Shown here: one piece after another, positions 51,011-59,657 of the stretch
Layout of the letters: the number at the start of each line of letters is the position of its first letter
How positions within the stretch are numbered: position 1 is the first letter of the stretch
Origin: Streptomyces cupreus
Lineage (GTDB): Bacteria; Actinomycetota; Actinomycetes; Streptomycetales; Streptomycetaceae
Direction of reading: 5' to 3'
Assembly (NCBI RefSeq): GCF_014257025.1
Contig: NZ_JACMSF010000022.1
Location: 1 to 64,000 of the forward strand
DNA: 64,000 bases
Notes under the pieces: model-generated
Databases searched by the model: none
What the model saw: the letters and a program-made list of their open reading frames with translations, nothing else
Told to the model about the DNA's origin: nothing
Made by a program: the position numbers and the translations under genes

Positions 51011-51628
51011 ATGAGCGAGATCGGCCTGCGGGAGCGCAAGAAGCGGCGGATGTACGAGGCCGTGTCGGAGGTGGCTATCCGGCTGTTCCTGGAGAAGGGC
51101 TTCGACGCGGTGTCCGTCGCGGAGGTCGCCGCGGCGGCGGAGATCTCGAAGCCGACGCTCTTTCGGTACTTCCCGGCGAAGGAGGATCTCGTCCTGTACC
51201 GGATCTCCGATCACGAGGACGAGGCGGCGCGGGTGGTCGCGGAGGCGGAGGGGTCGCCGGTCGACGCGCTGCGGCGGCACTTTCTCGACGGTCTTGAGCG
51301 GTGCGATCCCGTCACCGGGCTCAATGACCATCCGCAGGTGCTCGCCTTCCACTCGCTGCTGTACGGGACTCCCTCGCTGGTCGCGCGCGCGTACACCCAT
51401 CAGGAGCGGTCCGAGGCCGCGCTCGCCGAGGCGCTGGGCGGGGATCTGGACGCGCGGCTTGCGGCGGCGCAGATCATCGCCGTGCAGCGGATCCTCGCGC
51501 TGGAGAACTGGCGGCGGATCTCGGGCGGGGAGCGGGTGGAGGACGTACGGGGGGATGCGGTGGCGGCGGCCGAGCGGGCCTTCGGGCGATTGGCGGCGGG
51601 GCTGCCTCAGCTGGCTGAGTCGAAGTAA
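51011..51628 (+). CDS. TetR-family regulator
   Basis: The product has 205 residues. The N-terminal helix-turn-helix reads FDAVSVAEVAAAAEISKPTL and FRYFPAKEDLVLYR. The C-terminal half is helical with a ligand-binding domain of the TetR_C type. It starts 30 bp after the phosphotransferase gene. It is followed by a GTAAC...GTTAC palindrome flanked by A and T tracts that may be its operator on the next gene. Confidence 0.9.
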   Translation: MSEIGLRERKKRRMYEAVSEVAIRLFLEKGFDAVSVAEVAAAAEISKPTLFRYFPAKEDLVLYRISDHEDEAARVVAEAEGSPVDALRRHFLDGLERCDPVTGLNDHPQVLAFHSLLYGTPSLVARAYTHQERSEAALAEALGGDLDARLAAAQIIAVQRILALENWRRISGGERVEDVRGDAVAAAERAFGRLAAGLPQLAESK

Positions 51629-51652
51629 AAAATGTAACTCGGTTACGTTTTT
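51627..51652. promoter_or_regulatory. A-tract/GTAAC-TCG-GTTAC/T-tract palindrome
   Basis: aaaaaa precedes gtaac-tcg-gttac, which is followed by gttttt. The stem could be the TetR operator for the downstream ATPase gene, or a bidirectional terminator given the A/T tracts on both sides. Confidence 0.55.
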
Positions 51653-51669
51653 CGCGTACGCTCGGTGGA

Positions 51670-53679
51670 ATGACGTCCGCCGACCATGCCCTCCGTGACC
51701 TCCTGCGTGCCGAACGCGCCCACCACGACCGCTGCCGTGCCGCCCTCGACGCGATGGTCGCCGGGGCCGACGAGCAGGTCGTCGTGGGCGAGGACGTCTC
51801 CGCCTCCGGGGCCGATGCCGAAGTGCTCGGATATCAGCTGCGCAGCCAGGCCAAGGCGATGCGTGAACTGCCCGAAGGGCCGTTGTTCTTCGGGCGGTTG
51901 GACTTCAGCGCCGGCTCGCACGCCGGGCAGAGCTATCACGTCGGCCGGTTGCGGATCACCGAGCATCCGGCCGCGCCGCCCCTCGTCGTGGACTGGCGCG
52001 CGCCCGTGTCCCGCGCCTTCTATCAGGCCGGTGCGCGTGATCCGCAGGGCGTGGCCGTGCGGCGGCGGTTCGGGTGGGCGCCGGGGAGCCGGGGAGACTC
52101 GGCCGACCTCACCGGTCTTGAGGACGAGCACCTTGATCAGGGGGAGTCGCGGGTCAGCGAGATCGTCACGCGGGAGATCGAGCGGCCCCGGGTCGGGCCC
52201 ATGCGGGACATCGCCGCGACCATCCAGCCCGAGCAGGACGACCTGGTCCGCGCCGACCTCGCCGTCTCGGTCTGTGTGCAGGGCGCCCCGGGCACCGGAA
52301 AGACCGCGGTGGGCCTGCACCGGGCGGCCTACCTCCTCTACACCCACCCCCAGCGCATCCAGCGCTCCGGCCTGCTGATCCTCGGCCCCAACCGCACCTT
52401 TCTCGCCTATATCTCCGAGGTGCTCCCGGCGCTCGGCGAGACGGGCGTACGGCAGTCGACCCTCCTGGAGGAGATCGCCCGGCATCCGGTCACCGGCACC
52501 GACGAGGAGCGTACGGCCGCGCTCAAGCACGACGCCCGGATGGCTCAGGTTCTGCGCCGGGCGCTTTACGCACGGGTCGCCGAGGAGGGCGCGGGCGCGC
52601 TGGTCGTGCCGGACGGCTCGTACCGGTGGCGGGTCGGCGAGGACGAACTGACGCGGATCGTCAGGGAGGTGCGGGCCGAGGAACTGCCGTACGACGTCGG
52701 CCGGGAGCGGGTGCGGACGCGGATCGTGGCGGCCCTGCGACAGCAGGCCGAGCGGCGGGCGGGTCCGCGCCCGAACGCCTGGGCGCGCCGGATGTCGGGG
52801 ACGCGGGGCGCCGGGCCGTACGTCGACGCGGTGTGGCCCCGGGTGCGGCCGGAGGAGGTGCTCGCCGAACTCCTCACGGAACCGGAGGTGTTGGCGTCGG
52901 CGGCCGACGGTCTTCTCGACGCCGAGGAGCAGAAGGCGGTGCTGTGGGCGAAGCCGCCGCGCTCGTTCAAGTCGGCCCGCTGGTCGCCCGCCGACCTGGT
53001 CCTCCTCGACGAACTCGCCGGGCTCGTCGAACACCCGCAGGGTTATGGCCATGTCGTCGTCGACGAGGCACAGGACCTGTCCGCCATGGAGTGCCGGGCG
53101 ATCGCCCGCCGGGCGCCGTTCGGCTCGCTCACGGTGCTGGGCGATCTGGCGCAGGGGACCACGCCCTGGGCGGCCCGGACCTGGGGCGAGCTGCTCGGGC
53201 ATCTGGGCAAGCCGGACGCGGAGCTGGTGCCGCTGACCACCGGGTTCCGTATGCCGGCGCCGGTCGCGGACCTGGCGAACCGGCTCCTGTCACGCCTCGA
53301 CGTGGATGTACCGGCGGCCCGTTCCCTGCGCAGGGACGGCGAGTTGACCCTGCGCGAGACGCGGCCCGGCGAAGTGCCCGAGGCGGTCGTGGCGGCGGTA
53401 CGCGATGCCCAGGTATGGGAGGGCGCCATCGGGGTCATCGCCGCCGATTCCGACGTGACCGGCCTCCGTGAGGTCCTCACGGAGGCCGGGGTGCTGACCC
53501 CGCGCGTCACGGTCATCGCGGCAAGTGCGGTCAAGGGCCTGGAGTACGACCACGTGGTCGTCGTGGAGCCGAGAACGATCGCGGAGTCGGAGGAACGGGG
53601 CCTGCACCGCCTGTATGTGGCGCTGACACGGGCGGTGTCCCGACTTGAGGTGGTGCATGCGAGGGGGCTGCCGTTCTGA
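51670..53679 (+). CDS. HelD/HelR-like UvrD-family ATPase
   Basis: The product has 669 residues. An N-terminal region of about 200 residues contains VVDWRAPVSRAFYQA and RRRFGW, typical of HelD proteins that bind RNA polymerase. Then come Walker A (GAPGTGKTAVGLHRAAYLLY), Walker B (VVVDEAQDLSAME) and C-terminal helicase motifs (TTGFRMPAPV; VKGLEYDHVVVVEP; RLYVALTRA). HelD-class proteins recycle stalled RNA polymerase and some (HelR) protect against rifampicin. ATG at 51670. The spacer shows a palindrome but no rifamycin-associated element that I recognise. Confidence 0.85.
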   Translation: MTSADHALRDLLRAERAHHDRCRAALDAMVAGADEQVVVGEDVSASGADAEVLGYQLRSQAKAMRELPEGPLFFGRLDFSAGSHAGQSYHVGRLRITEHPAAPPLVVDWRAPVSRAFYQAGARDPQGVAVRRRFGWAPGSRGDSADLTGLEDEHLDQGESRVSEIVTREIERPRVGPMRDIAATIQPEQDDLVRADLAVSVCVQGAPGTGKTAVGLHRAAYLLYTHPQRIQRSGLLILGPNRTFLAYISEVLPALGETGVRQSTLLEEIARHPVTGTDEERTAALKHDARMAQVLRRALYARVAEEGAGALVVPDGSYRWRVGEDELTRIVREVRAEELPYDVGRERVRTRIVAALRQQAERRAGPRPNAWARRMSGTRGAGPYVDAVWPRVRPEEVLAELLTEPEVLASAADGLLDAEEQKAVLWAKPPRSFKSARWSPADLVLLDELAGLVEHPQGYGHVVVDEAQDLSAMECRAIARRAPFGSLTVLGDLAQGTTPWAARTWGELLGHLGKPDAELVPLTTGFRMPAPVADLANRLLSRLDVDVPAARSLRRDGELTLRETRPGEVPEAVVAAVRDAQVWEGAIGVIAADSDVTGLREVLTEAGVLTPRVTVIAASAVKGLEYDHVVVVEPRTIAESEERGLHRLYVALTRAVSRLEVVHARGLPF

Positions 53680-53694
53680 GGGATCCTGGGGGTG

Positions 53695-54189
53695 ATGCTT
53701 CTCTTCCTGGATGTCGACGGGACGTTGCTCCCCTTCGGGGGCCCGGGGCCGTATCCGGAGTACGGCCCCCCGCTTCCGGGGACCTCCCTCGCGCACCCCC
53801 TCCTCACCCGCGTCGACCCGGCGCTCGGGCCGCGTCTCGCGGGCCTGGGCTGTGTGCTGGTGTGGGCGACGACCTGGATGGAGGACGCGAACACCTGTGT
53901 CTCGCCCTGGCTCGGGCTGCCCCCGCTGCCGCTGGTGGACCGGCCGGACGACGAGAGCCACCCGCCGGGCCTGCACTGGAAGACGCAGCCGCTGATGGAG
54001 TGGGCGGACGGGAGCCCCTTCGTCTGGGTCGATGACGAGATCGGAGAGGCCGACCGGGCGTGGGTCGCCGAGCACTGCCCCACGCCCGCGCTGCTCCACC
54101 GCGTTGATCACCGGACCGGGCTGACCGACACGGACTTCCTCGTGCTGGAGCCGTGGATCAGTGGGCGTGGCGGGTCAGGAGGTCGGTGA
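53695..54189 (+). CDS. HAD-like protein of unknown role
   Basis: The product has 164 residues. The HAD nucleophile motif is at the very start (LLFLDVDGTLLPFG), with a WATTWMEDAN motif II-like segment and FVWVDDEIGEADRAW as a motif IV-like end. It follows the ATPase gene by 15 bp and overlaps the convergent oxidoreductase gene by 32 bp. Substrate unknown; such short HAD proteins are widespread in Streptomyces. Confidence 0.78.
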   Translation: MLLFLDVDGTLLPFGGPGPYPEYGPPLPGTSLAHPLLTRVDPALGPRLAGLGCVLVWATTWMEDANTCVSPWLGLPPLPLVDRPDDESHPPGLHWKTQPLMEWADGSPFVWVDDEIGEADRAWVAEHCPTPALLHRVDHRTGLTDTDFLVLEPWISGRGGSGGR

Positions 54190-55051
54190 CGCGGACGAAG
54201 CCGTCGGTGCCGTGCCCCTCGGCGATGACCCGGCGGGCGAGGCCCTCGACGACGCGCATCAGGCTCGCGTCGATGCCGTGGGACTCGGACGCGTGGACGA
54301 TGTGCGCCATCGAGGAGGCGGCCGAGGCGATCGGGTTCAGCTCCCCGGAGTAGCTGCCGTCGTCGGCGTCCCCGGCGAACTCCGCGAACAGCGGCGGCAG
54401 GATCGCGCCGATGCCCTGCGCGAAGGGGGCCAGCTCACGGGCGGTGACACCCTCGGCGCGGGCCACGGCGAGGGCGTGTGCGTAACCGGCCATCGCCGTC
54501 CAGAAGATGTCGAGCAGGGCGATGTCGTAGGCGGCGGCCCTGCCGATGTCCTCGCCGAGGTGGGTGTGGGTACCGCCGAGAACGGAGAGGACGGGCCGGT
54601 GGCGGTCGTGGAGATCCTTCGGGCCGCTGAGGATGAAGACCGCCTCCGGTGTTCCGATGCTCGGCGTCGGGGTCATGATCGCGCCGTCCAGATAGGAGAT
54701 GCCGTGTTCGGCGGCCCAGGCGGCCGTGTCCCGGGCGCGGTCCGGGGTGTCGGCGGTGAGGTTGACGACCGTACGGGACTTGAGGGCGGCGGTGACGTCG
54801 TCCTGGCGGAGGATCGCGTCGGAGGCGTCGTAGTTCACGACGCAGACGACGGTCAGGGGGCTGGCGGCGACCGCTTCGGCGGCCGTGGAGGCGCCGATCG
54901 CTCCGCGGGCGACGAGGTCACGGTCCCGGCCCGGCGTGCGGTTCCAGACCGTGGTCCGTACGCCCGCGTCCAGGAAGGCGCCGGCCAGCGCGCGGCCCAT
55001 CGGGCCGAGGCCGAGGATCGTGACGGCAGACTGGTCGTCGTACGTGGACAT
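54158..55051 (-). CDS. Imine-reductase-like NAD(P)-dependent oxidoreductase
   Basis: The product has 297 residues. The Rossmann motif is TILGLGPMGRALAGAF. The IRED/beta-hydroxyacid dehydrogenase features follow: NRTPGR (NADPH-type Arg), YLDGAIMTPTPSIGTP and the C-terminal interdomain helix YDIALLDIFWTAMAGYAHAL with SSMAHIVHASE. These phrases are typical of Streptomyces imine reductases. It is divergent from an HxlR regulator across two adjoining palindromes, so its expression probably responds to that regulator. Confidence 0.88.
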   Translation of the reverse strand: MSTYDDQSAVTILGLGPMGRALAGAFLDAGVRTTVWNRTPGRDRDLVARGAIGASTAAEAVAASPLTVVCVVNYDASDAILRQDDVTAALKSRTVVNLTADTPDRARDTAAWAAEHGISYLDGAIMTPTPSIGTPEAVFILSGPKDLHDRHRPVLSVLGGTHTHLGEDIGRAAAYDIALLDIFWTAMAGYAHALAVARAEGVTARELAPFAQGIGAILPPLFAEFAGDADDGSYSGELNPIASAASSMAHIVHASESHGIDASLMRVVEGLARRVIAEGHGTDGFVRVTDLLTRHAH

Positions 55052-55070
55052 GCTTCTCCCATACGTAAAC

Positions 55071-55090
55071 GTTCGTGAACATTCATGAAT
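55071..55090. promoter_or_regulatory. Two adjoining palindromes between the IRED and HxlR genes
   Basis: gttcgtgaac (55071-55080) and attcatgaat (55081-55090) are each perfect 10-bp palindromes and stand end to end. They lie in the 49-bp divergent gap, close to both starts, and are the likely HxlR operator. Confidence 0.7.
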
Positions 55091-55100
55091 AAAAGGGGCG

Positions 55101-55442
55101 ATGATGACGCGCAGTCGTGCTCAGGATCCGAACGTCTGCGGAGTGACCGCCGCCATCGCGGTGATCGACGGCAAGTGGAAGACCAGCGTGCTGTGGATGC
55201 TGGAATCGGGCCCGCACCGGCCCGGCGAACTGCGGCGCAGACTGCCGGGGCTCAGCGAGAAGGTGCTGACGCAGGCGTTGCGCGAGATGGAGGAGGACGG
55301 TCTGGTGCACCGGGAGGTGCATGACGTACTCCCGCTGAAGACGGTCTACTCCCTGACCGACTTCGGCCGTGAACTCTCCGAACTCCTCGGCCCCCTCTCC
55401 GACTGGGGTCACCGCCGGCTGGAGCGGCTGGCGGCTTCCTGA
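55101..55442 (+). CDS. HxlR-family transcriptional regulator
   Basis: The product has 113 residues. The HxlR winged helix is plain: CGVTAAIAVIDGKWKTSVLW, RRLPGLSEKVLTQALREMEE and LPLKTVYSLTDFG. The Cys near the N-terminus is the position used for redox or electrophile sensing in relatives. It starts at ATG 55101 or 55104. It is divergent from the imine-reductase-like gene and should repress it and itself. Confidence 0.9.
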   Translation: MMTRSRAQDPNVCGVTAAIAVIDGKWKTSVLWMLESGPHRPGELRRRLPGLSEKVLTQALREMEEDGLVHREVHDVLPLKTVYSLTDFGRELSELLGPLSDWGHRRLERLAAS

Positions 55443-55502
55443 TCACCTGGATTCAGCTTCGCGGGTGCGGGGGGTGGTGCCAAGTACGCACAAAAAAGTG
55501 GG

Positions 55503-55529
55503 TGTCACAGCGGGTGGGGCTGTTTCGTC
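55503..55529 (+). promoter_or_regulatory. ECF41 promoter TGTCACA-N16-CGTC
   Basis: TGTCACA at 55503-55509 is followed by exactly 16 bases and then CGTC at 55526-55529. This is the published ECF41 consensus. It lies about 45 bp upstream of the epimerase-like gene whose operon ends with an ECF41 sigma gene. Confidence 0.88.
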
Positions 55530-55573
55530 TCAGGGATGAGAGGTGGCTTACGGAACAGGGGTAGGTGAGCGTC

Positions 55574-56494
55574 ATGCGCGTGTTCGTGGCAGGCGGGACC
55601 GGGATGCTGGGGCGGCGGCTGGTGCCGCGGCTCGTGGCCCGTGGGCACGAGGTGACGGCGACCACGACGAGCGCGGCCAAGCTGGGACTGCTGGAGGGGC
55701 TTGGCGCCCGGGCCGTCGTGATGGACGGGCTCGACGCGATGTCGGTCGGTGAGGCGGTGGGCGCCGCCGGGCCGGATGTGATCGTCCACCAGATGACCGC
55801 GATCGCCGGGAAGCCCGACATCAGGCACATGGACCGCTGGTTCGCCACCACCAACCGGCTGCGCACCGAGGGCACGGACCACTTGCTGGCCGCCGCCGAG
55901 GCGACCGGCGTGCCGCATGTCGTCGCGCAGAGCTACGGCGCCTGGAACGGCATCCGGGAGGGCGGCTGGATCAAGACCGAGGAGGACCCGGTCGACCCGA
56001 TGACCGGCACCCCGGCCGAGCCGGGCATGGCGGCGATCCGGCACGTCGAGGAGGCGGTCGTGAAGGCGGGCGGCGCGGCCCTGCGGTACGGCGCGTTCTA
56101 CGGCGCCGGCGCCACCGACGACCAGGTGGCGCTGGTCCGGAAACGGCAGTTCCCGCTGGTCGGGCGGGGCACCGGACACTGCTCCTGGATCCACCTCGAC
56201 GACGCGGCGAGCGCCACCGTGCTGGCCGTGGAGCAGCGGGCGACGGGTGTGTACGACATCGTCGACGACGAACCCGCCCCGGCGGCTCAGTGGCTGCCGC
56301 ACCTGGCCGCGTGCGCGGGCGCGAAGCCGCCGATGCGGGTGCCGGTCTGGCCGGCGCGGCTGCTGGCGGGGGAGGTCGCCGTGGTGATGATGACTCAGGG
56401 GCGCGGCTTCTCCAACGCCAAGGCGAAGCGGGAGCTGGGCTGGACGCCGCGGTATCCCTCCTGGCGGGAGGGGTTCAGGGAGGAGCTCGCGTGA
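55574..56494 (+). CDS. NAD-dependent epimerase/dehydratase-like oxidoreductase of an ECF41 unit
   Basis: The product has 306 residues, an atypical SDR with nucleotide motif VFVAGGTGMLGRRLV and a later YGAFYGAGA active-site region. An epimerase-like enzyme is one of the three carboxymuconolactone decarboxylase / oxidoreductase / epimerase partners encoded with ECF41 sigma factors. ATG at 55574 or GTG at 55565. Its stop overlaps the sigma factor GTG (GTGA), and it has a consensus ECF41 promoter, so the sigma factor should control its own operon. Confidence 0.87.
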   Translation: MRVFVAGGTGMLGRRLVPRLVARGHEVTATTTSAAKLGLLEGLGARAVVMDGLDAMSVGEAVGAAGPDVIVHQMTAIAGKPDIRHMDRWFATTNRLRTEGTDHLLAAAEATGVPHVVAQSYGAWNGIREGGWIKTEEDPVDPMTGTPAEPGMAAIRHVEEAVVKAGGAALRYGAFYGAGATDDQVALVRKRQFPLVGRGTGHCSWIHLDDAASATVLAVEQRATGVYDIVDDEPAPAAQWLPHLAACAGAKPPMRVPVWPARLLAGEVAVVMMTQGRGFSNAKAKRELGWTPRYPSWREGFREELA

Positions 56495-57423
56495 GCCGTA
56501 CGGAAGAGTTCGAGGAGCTGCGGCCGCTGCTGTTCGCCATCGCCTACCGGATTCTCGGCAGCGTCAGTGAGGCGGAGGACGCGGTGCAGGAGGCCTGGCT
56601 GCGCTGGGAGGCGGTCGAGACGCGGCCGGCGTCCACGAAGGCGTATCTGTCGGCCGTGGTCACCCGGATCTCCATCGACGTCCTGCGGTCGGCGCGGGTG
56701 CGCCGGGAGGAGTACGTCGGCCCCTGGTTCCCCGAGCCCCTGCTGAACGACCCGTACGAGGATCCGGAGCGCTCGGCGGAGCTGGCGGACTCCTTGTCGA
56801 TGGCGGCGCTGGTCCTGCTGGAGCGGCTCACCCCGCTGGAGCGGGCGGTGTTCGTGCTGCGGGACGTGTTCGGGTTCGGCTTCCCGGAGATCGCCTCGGC
56901 GGTGGACCGCTCCGAATCGGCGTGCCGCCAGCTGGCGGTACGGGCGCGGCGGCACATGGAGGCGGGGCGACCGCGGTTCGAGGCGGACCGCAAGGAGCGG
57001 GACGAGCTGGCGGGGCGGTTCTTCGACGCGTTCCGGGAGGGCGACGTGGACGGGCTGCGGGCACTGCTCGCCGGGGACGTCCAGATGGTCGGCGACGGCG
57101 GCGGCAAGGCTCCGCAGTGGGCGCGGGCCATCGTGGGCGCCGAGAACGTGTCGCGTCTGCTGGTCGCGCTGGCCGAGCCCTTCGGCCTGATCGGTGTGGT
57201 GGCCGAGCCGCACGAGGTGAACGGTCAGCCCGGCGTGATCTTCCGCGACCGCGACGGCAAGGTCATCAACATCATGGCGATCGACATCGCCGACGGCCAC
57301 GTCCAGACGATCCGCTCGGTGATCAACCCCGAGAAGCTGACACATGTGGGCCCGGTGGCGGACGCCTGGGCGGTGATGCGCGAGGCGAACAGAGCGCGGA
57401 GGTCGGAAGCCGAGGTGGAGTGA
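56491..57423 (+). CDS. ECF41-family sigma factor (first copy)
   Basis: The product has 310 residues. Sigma regions 2 (GSVSEAEDAVQEAWLRWEAV) and 4 (FGFPEIASAVDRSESACRQL) are followed by a SnoaL-like C-terminal extension of about 130 residues that replaces a separate anti-sigma factor. ECF41 motifs are present: YVGPWFPEP (usual WLPEP; here Phe), DGGGK and NPEKLTH. GTG start at 56491. The extension both activates and inhibits the sigma factor in characterised members. Confidence 0.92.
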   Translation: MSRTEEFEELRPLLFAIAYRILGSVSEAEDAVQEAWLRWEAVETRPASTKAYLSAVVTRISIDVLRSARVRREEYVGPWFPEPLLNDPYEDPERSAELADSLSMAALVLLERLTPLERAVFVLRDVFGFGFPEIASAVDRSESACRQLAVRARRHMEAGRPRFEADRKERDELAGRFFDAFREGDVDGLRALLAGDVQMVGDGGGKAPQWARAIVGAENVSRLLVALAEPFGLIGVVAEPHEVNGQPGVIFRDRDGKVINIMAIDIADGHVQTIRSVINPEKLTHVGPVADAWAVMREANRARRSEAEVE

Positions 57424-57437
57424 TCTGGATCACGTGC

Positions 57438-57464
57438 TGTCACATCCGTCCCGTGCCCGGTGTC
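57438..57464 (+). promoter_or_regulatory. ECF41-like promoter TGTCACA-N16-TGTC
   Basis: TGTCACA at 57438-57444, exactly 16 bases, then TGTC at 57461-57464, one mismatch from CGTC. It lies 34 bp before the FAD oxidoreductase start and 14 bp after the stop of the first sigma gene. Confidence 0.75.
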
Positions 57465-57498
57465 TGAAGGCCGAATCCCTGGAGTCGGAGGAGGCGTC

Positions 57499-58698
57499 GT
57501 GGCTGAGAACATCGAGGTCGTTGTCGTGGGAGGCGGGTACGCCGGGGTGATGGCGGCCAATCGGATCACGCAGCGTGGGGACGTGACGGTGACCGTGGTC
57601 AATCCGCGGGCGAGCTTTGTCGAGCGGGTTCGGTTGCATCAGTTGGTGGCTGGGTCCGACGATGCCGTCGTCGAGTATCCGGAGGTGCTGGCCGAGGGGG
57701 TTCGGCTGGTCGTCGACTCCGTCGTGCGGATCGACGCCGGCCGGCGCCGGCTCGACCTGGCTTCCGGGGGGACCGTCTCGTACGACTACCTCGTCTACGC
57801 GGTCGGCAGCGGCAGTGCCGTTTCCGGCGTTCCCGGTGCCGCCGAGTTCGCCCGTCCCATCGCCACCTTCGAGGAGGCCGAGCGGCTGCGGGGCGTCCTG
57901 TACGACACCCCCGCCTCCGCTCCGGTCACCGTCGTCGGCGCCGGGCCGCTCGGTATCGAGGTCGCCGCGGAGCTGGCGGAGGAGGGACGGGCCGTCACCC
58001 TCGTGTGCGGTGGGGAGCTCGGGCCGTATCTGCACGCGCGTGGGCGGCGTTCCGTCGACCGGCGGATGGCCGAGCTCGGGGTGACCGTCCTCGACGGCCC
58101 CGGCAGCAGGGCGACCGCCGTGACGCGGGACGCCGTACGGCTGGACGACGGCCGTGAGGTGCCGAGTGCCGTGACCATCTGGACCGCCGGGTTCGGTGTA
58201 CCGGATCTCGCCGCGCGCAGCGGGCTGAGCACCGACGCCATGGGCCGGCTGCTCACCGACGAGACGCTGACCAGCGTCGACGACATGCGCATCGTCGCGG
58301 CCGGCGACTCCGCCGCCCCGTCGGACCTGCCGCTGCGGATGAGCTGCCAGGCCGCGATGCCGCTCGGCGCCCGCGCCGCGGACACCGTGCTCAGCCGGAT
58401 CGCGGGGGAGGAGCCCTCGACCCTCAACCAGACCTTCGCCGGGCAGTGCATCAGCCTCGGCCGGCAGGCCGGCATCTTCCAGTTCGCCCACCGGTACGAC
58501 GTGGCCGTGGGCTTCCACATCGGCGGCCGCCCCGGCGCAAAGCTCAAGGAGTTCGTGTGCAAGGGCATCGTCCGGCACCTGTCCGGCGAGGCGAACAAGC
58601 CCGGCTCGTACCGCCTGCACAAGGTCTCGGGAGGCCCCAGGCGCCGGCAGCTCCTGGACACCGAGCGCACCGACGCCACCGTCGAACCCGTGGCCTGA
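57499..58698 (+). CDS. FAD-dependent oxidoreductase (NDH-2-like) of the second ECF41 unit
   Basis: The product has 399 residues. The FAD motif VVVVGGGYAGVMAANRI is at the N-terminus, the NAD motif VTVVGAGPLGIEVAAELAEE in the middle, and the second FAD site reads MRIVAAGDSAAP. It looks like a type II NADH dehydrogenase or ferredoxin/quinone reductase. GTG at 57499 follows ggaggaggcgtc. It is followed 29 bp later by the second ECF41 sigma gene, again an oxidoreductase-sigma pair under an ECF41-type promoter. Confidence 0.88.
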   Translation: MAENIEVVVVGGGYAGVMAANRITQRGDVTVTVVNPRASFVERVRLHQLVAGSDDAVVEYPEVLAEGVRLVVDSVVRIDAGRRRLDLASGGTVSYDYLVYAVGSGSAVSGVPGAAEFARPIATFEEAERLRGVLYDTPASAPVTVVGAGPLGIEVAAELAEEGRAVTLVCGGELGPYLHARGRRSVDRRMAELGVTVLDGPGSRATAVTRDAVRLDDGREVPSAVTIWTAGFGVPDLAARSGLSTDAMGRLLTDETLTSVDDMRIVAAGDSAAPSDLPLRMSCQAAMPLGARAADTVLSRIAGEEPSTLNQTFAGQCISLGRQAGIFQFAHRYDVAVGFHIGGRPGAKLKEFVCKGIVRHLSGEANKPGSYRLHKVSGGPRRRQLLDTERTDATVEPVA

Positions 58699-58727
58699 CC
58701 CGCGCCCGCACAGGGGAGAGACCGACC

Positions 58728-59624
58728 ATGAGTGATCACGCCACCGACCCGGCGACCGAGGTCTTCGTCGCCCACCGCAACCTCCTGTTCACCGTCGCCT
58801 ACGAGATGCTCGGCTCGGCGGCCGACGCCGAGGACGTCCTCCAGGAGACCTGGCTGCGGTGGGTCGAGCTCGACCTGGAGCAGGTGCGTGACCCCCGGGC
58901 CTACCTGGTCCGGATGACCACCCGGCAGTCGCTCAACCGCCTGCGCAGCATGAAGCGCCGCAAGGAGTCGTACGTAGGTCCGTGGCTGCCCGAACCCCTG
59001 CTCACCTCGCCGGACGTGGCCGAGGACGTCGAACTCGCCGAGAGTGTCTCGATGGCGCTCATGCTCGTCCTGGAGACGCTCTCGCCGACGGAACGCGCCG
59101 TCTTCGTCCTGCGCGAGGTCTTCGACGTCGGCTACGACGAGATCGCCGCCGCCGTCGACAAGACCCCCGCCGCCGTACGCCAGATCGCCCACCGCGCCCG
59201 GCAGCACGTCGAGTCCCGCCGCCCCCGCGAGGCGGTCTCCGCGAGCCGGATCCGGGCGGCGCTCGACTCCTTCCGGCGCACCCTTGAGACCGGCGACCTC
59301 CAGGGCCTGCTCGACGTCCTCGCCCCCGACGTCGTCCTCATGACCGACGGCGGCGGCATCAAGCAGGCCGCGGTACGCCCGATCCTCGGCGCCGACCGGG
59401 TGAGCCGCTACATGATCGGCGGCATCGGAAAGGCCCAGGTCACGATCGCCTACGAGCCCACCGTGGTGAACGGCCACCCGGCCCTCGCTCTCGTCGTGAA
59501 CGGCGAGACCGACGGCATCATGGCGATCCGCCTCGACGACGACCGCATCAGCGGCCTCTACTACGTCCGCAACCCCGAGAAGCTCACGCACATCGACTCG
59601 GAGACCCGGCTCACGCTGCGCTGA
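58728..59624 (+). CDS. ECF41-family sigma factor (second copy)
   Basis: The product has 298 residues. Regions 2 (LGSAADAEDVLQETWLRWVE) and 4 (VGYDEIAAAVDKTPAAVRQI) precede the SnoaL-like extension. All three ECF41 marks are standard: YVGPWLPEP, DGGGI (usually DGGGR/K) and NPEKLTH. ATG at 58728 follows gggga. It is related to, but clearly diverged from, the sigma factor encoded 2.2 kb upstream, so this is an old rather than recent duplication. Confidence 0.93.
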   Translation: MSDHATDPATEVFVAHRNLLFTVAYEMLGSAADAEDVLQETWLRWVELDLEQVRDPRAYLVRMTTRQSLNRLRSMKRRKESYVGPWLPEPLLTSPDVAEDVELAESVSMALMLVLETLSPTERAVFVLREVFDVGYDEIAAAVDKTPAAVRQIAHRARQHVESRRPREAVSASRIRAALDSFRRTLETGDLQGLLDVLAPDVVLMTDGGGIKQAAVRPILGADRVSRYMIGGIGKAQVTIAYEPTVVNGHPALALVVNGETDGIMAIRLDDDRISGLYYVRNPEKLTHIDSETRLTLR

Positions 59625-59657
59625 ACACCGCCGGGAAGCTGGGACATGACACGGCGC

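Noticed and set aside
51628..51669. Rifamycin-associated element expected before a HelR gene
   Set aside because: The spacer shows a GTAAC/GTTAC palindrome with A/T tracts and nothing like the inverted repeat I recall for that element.
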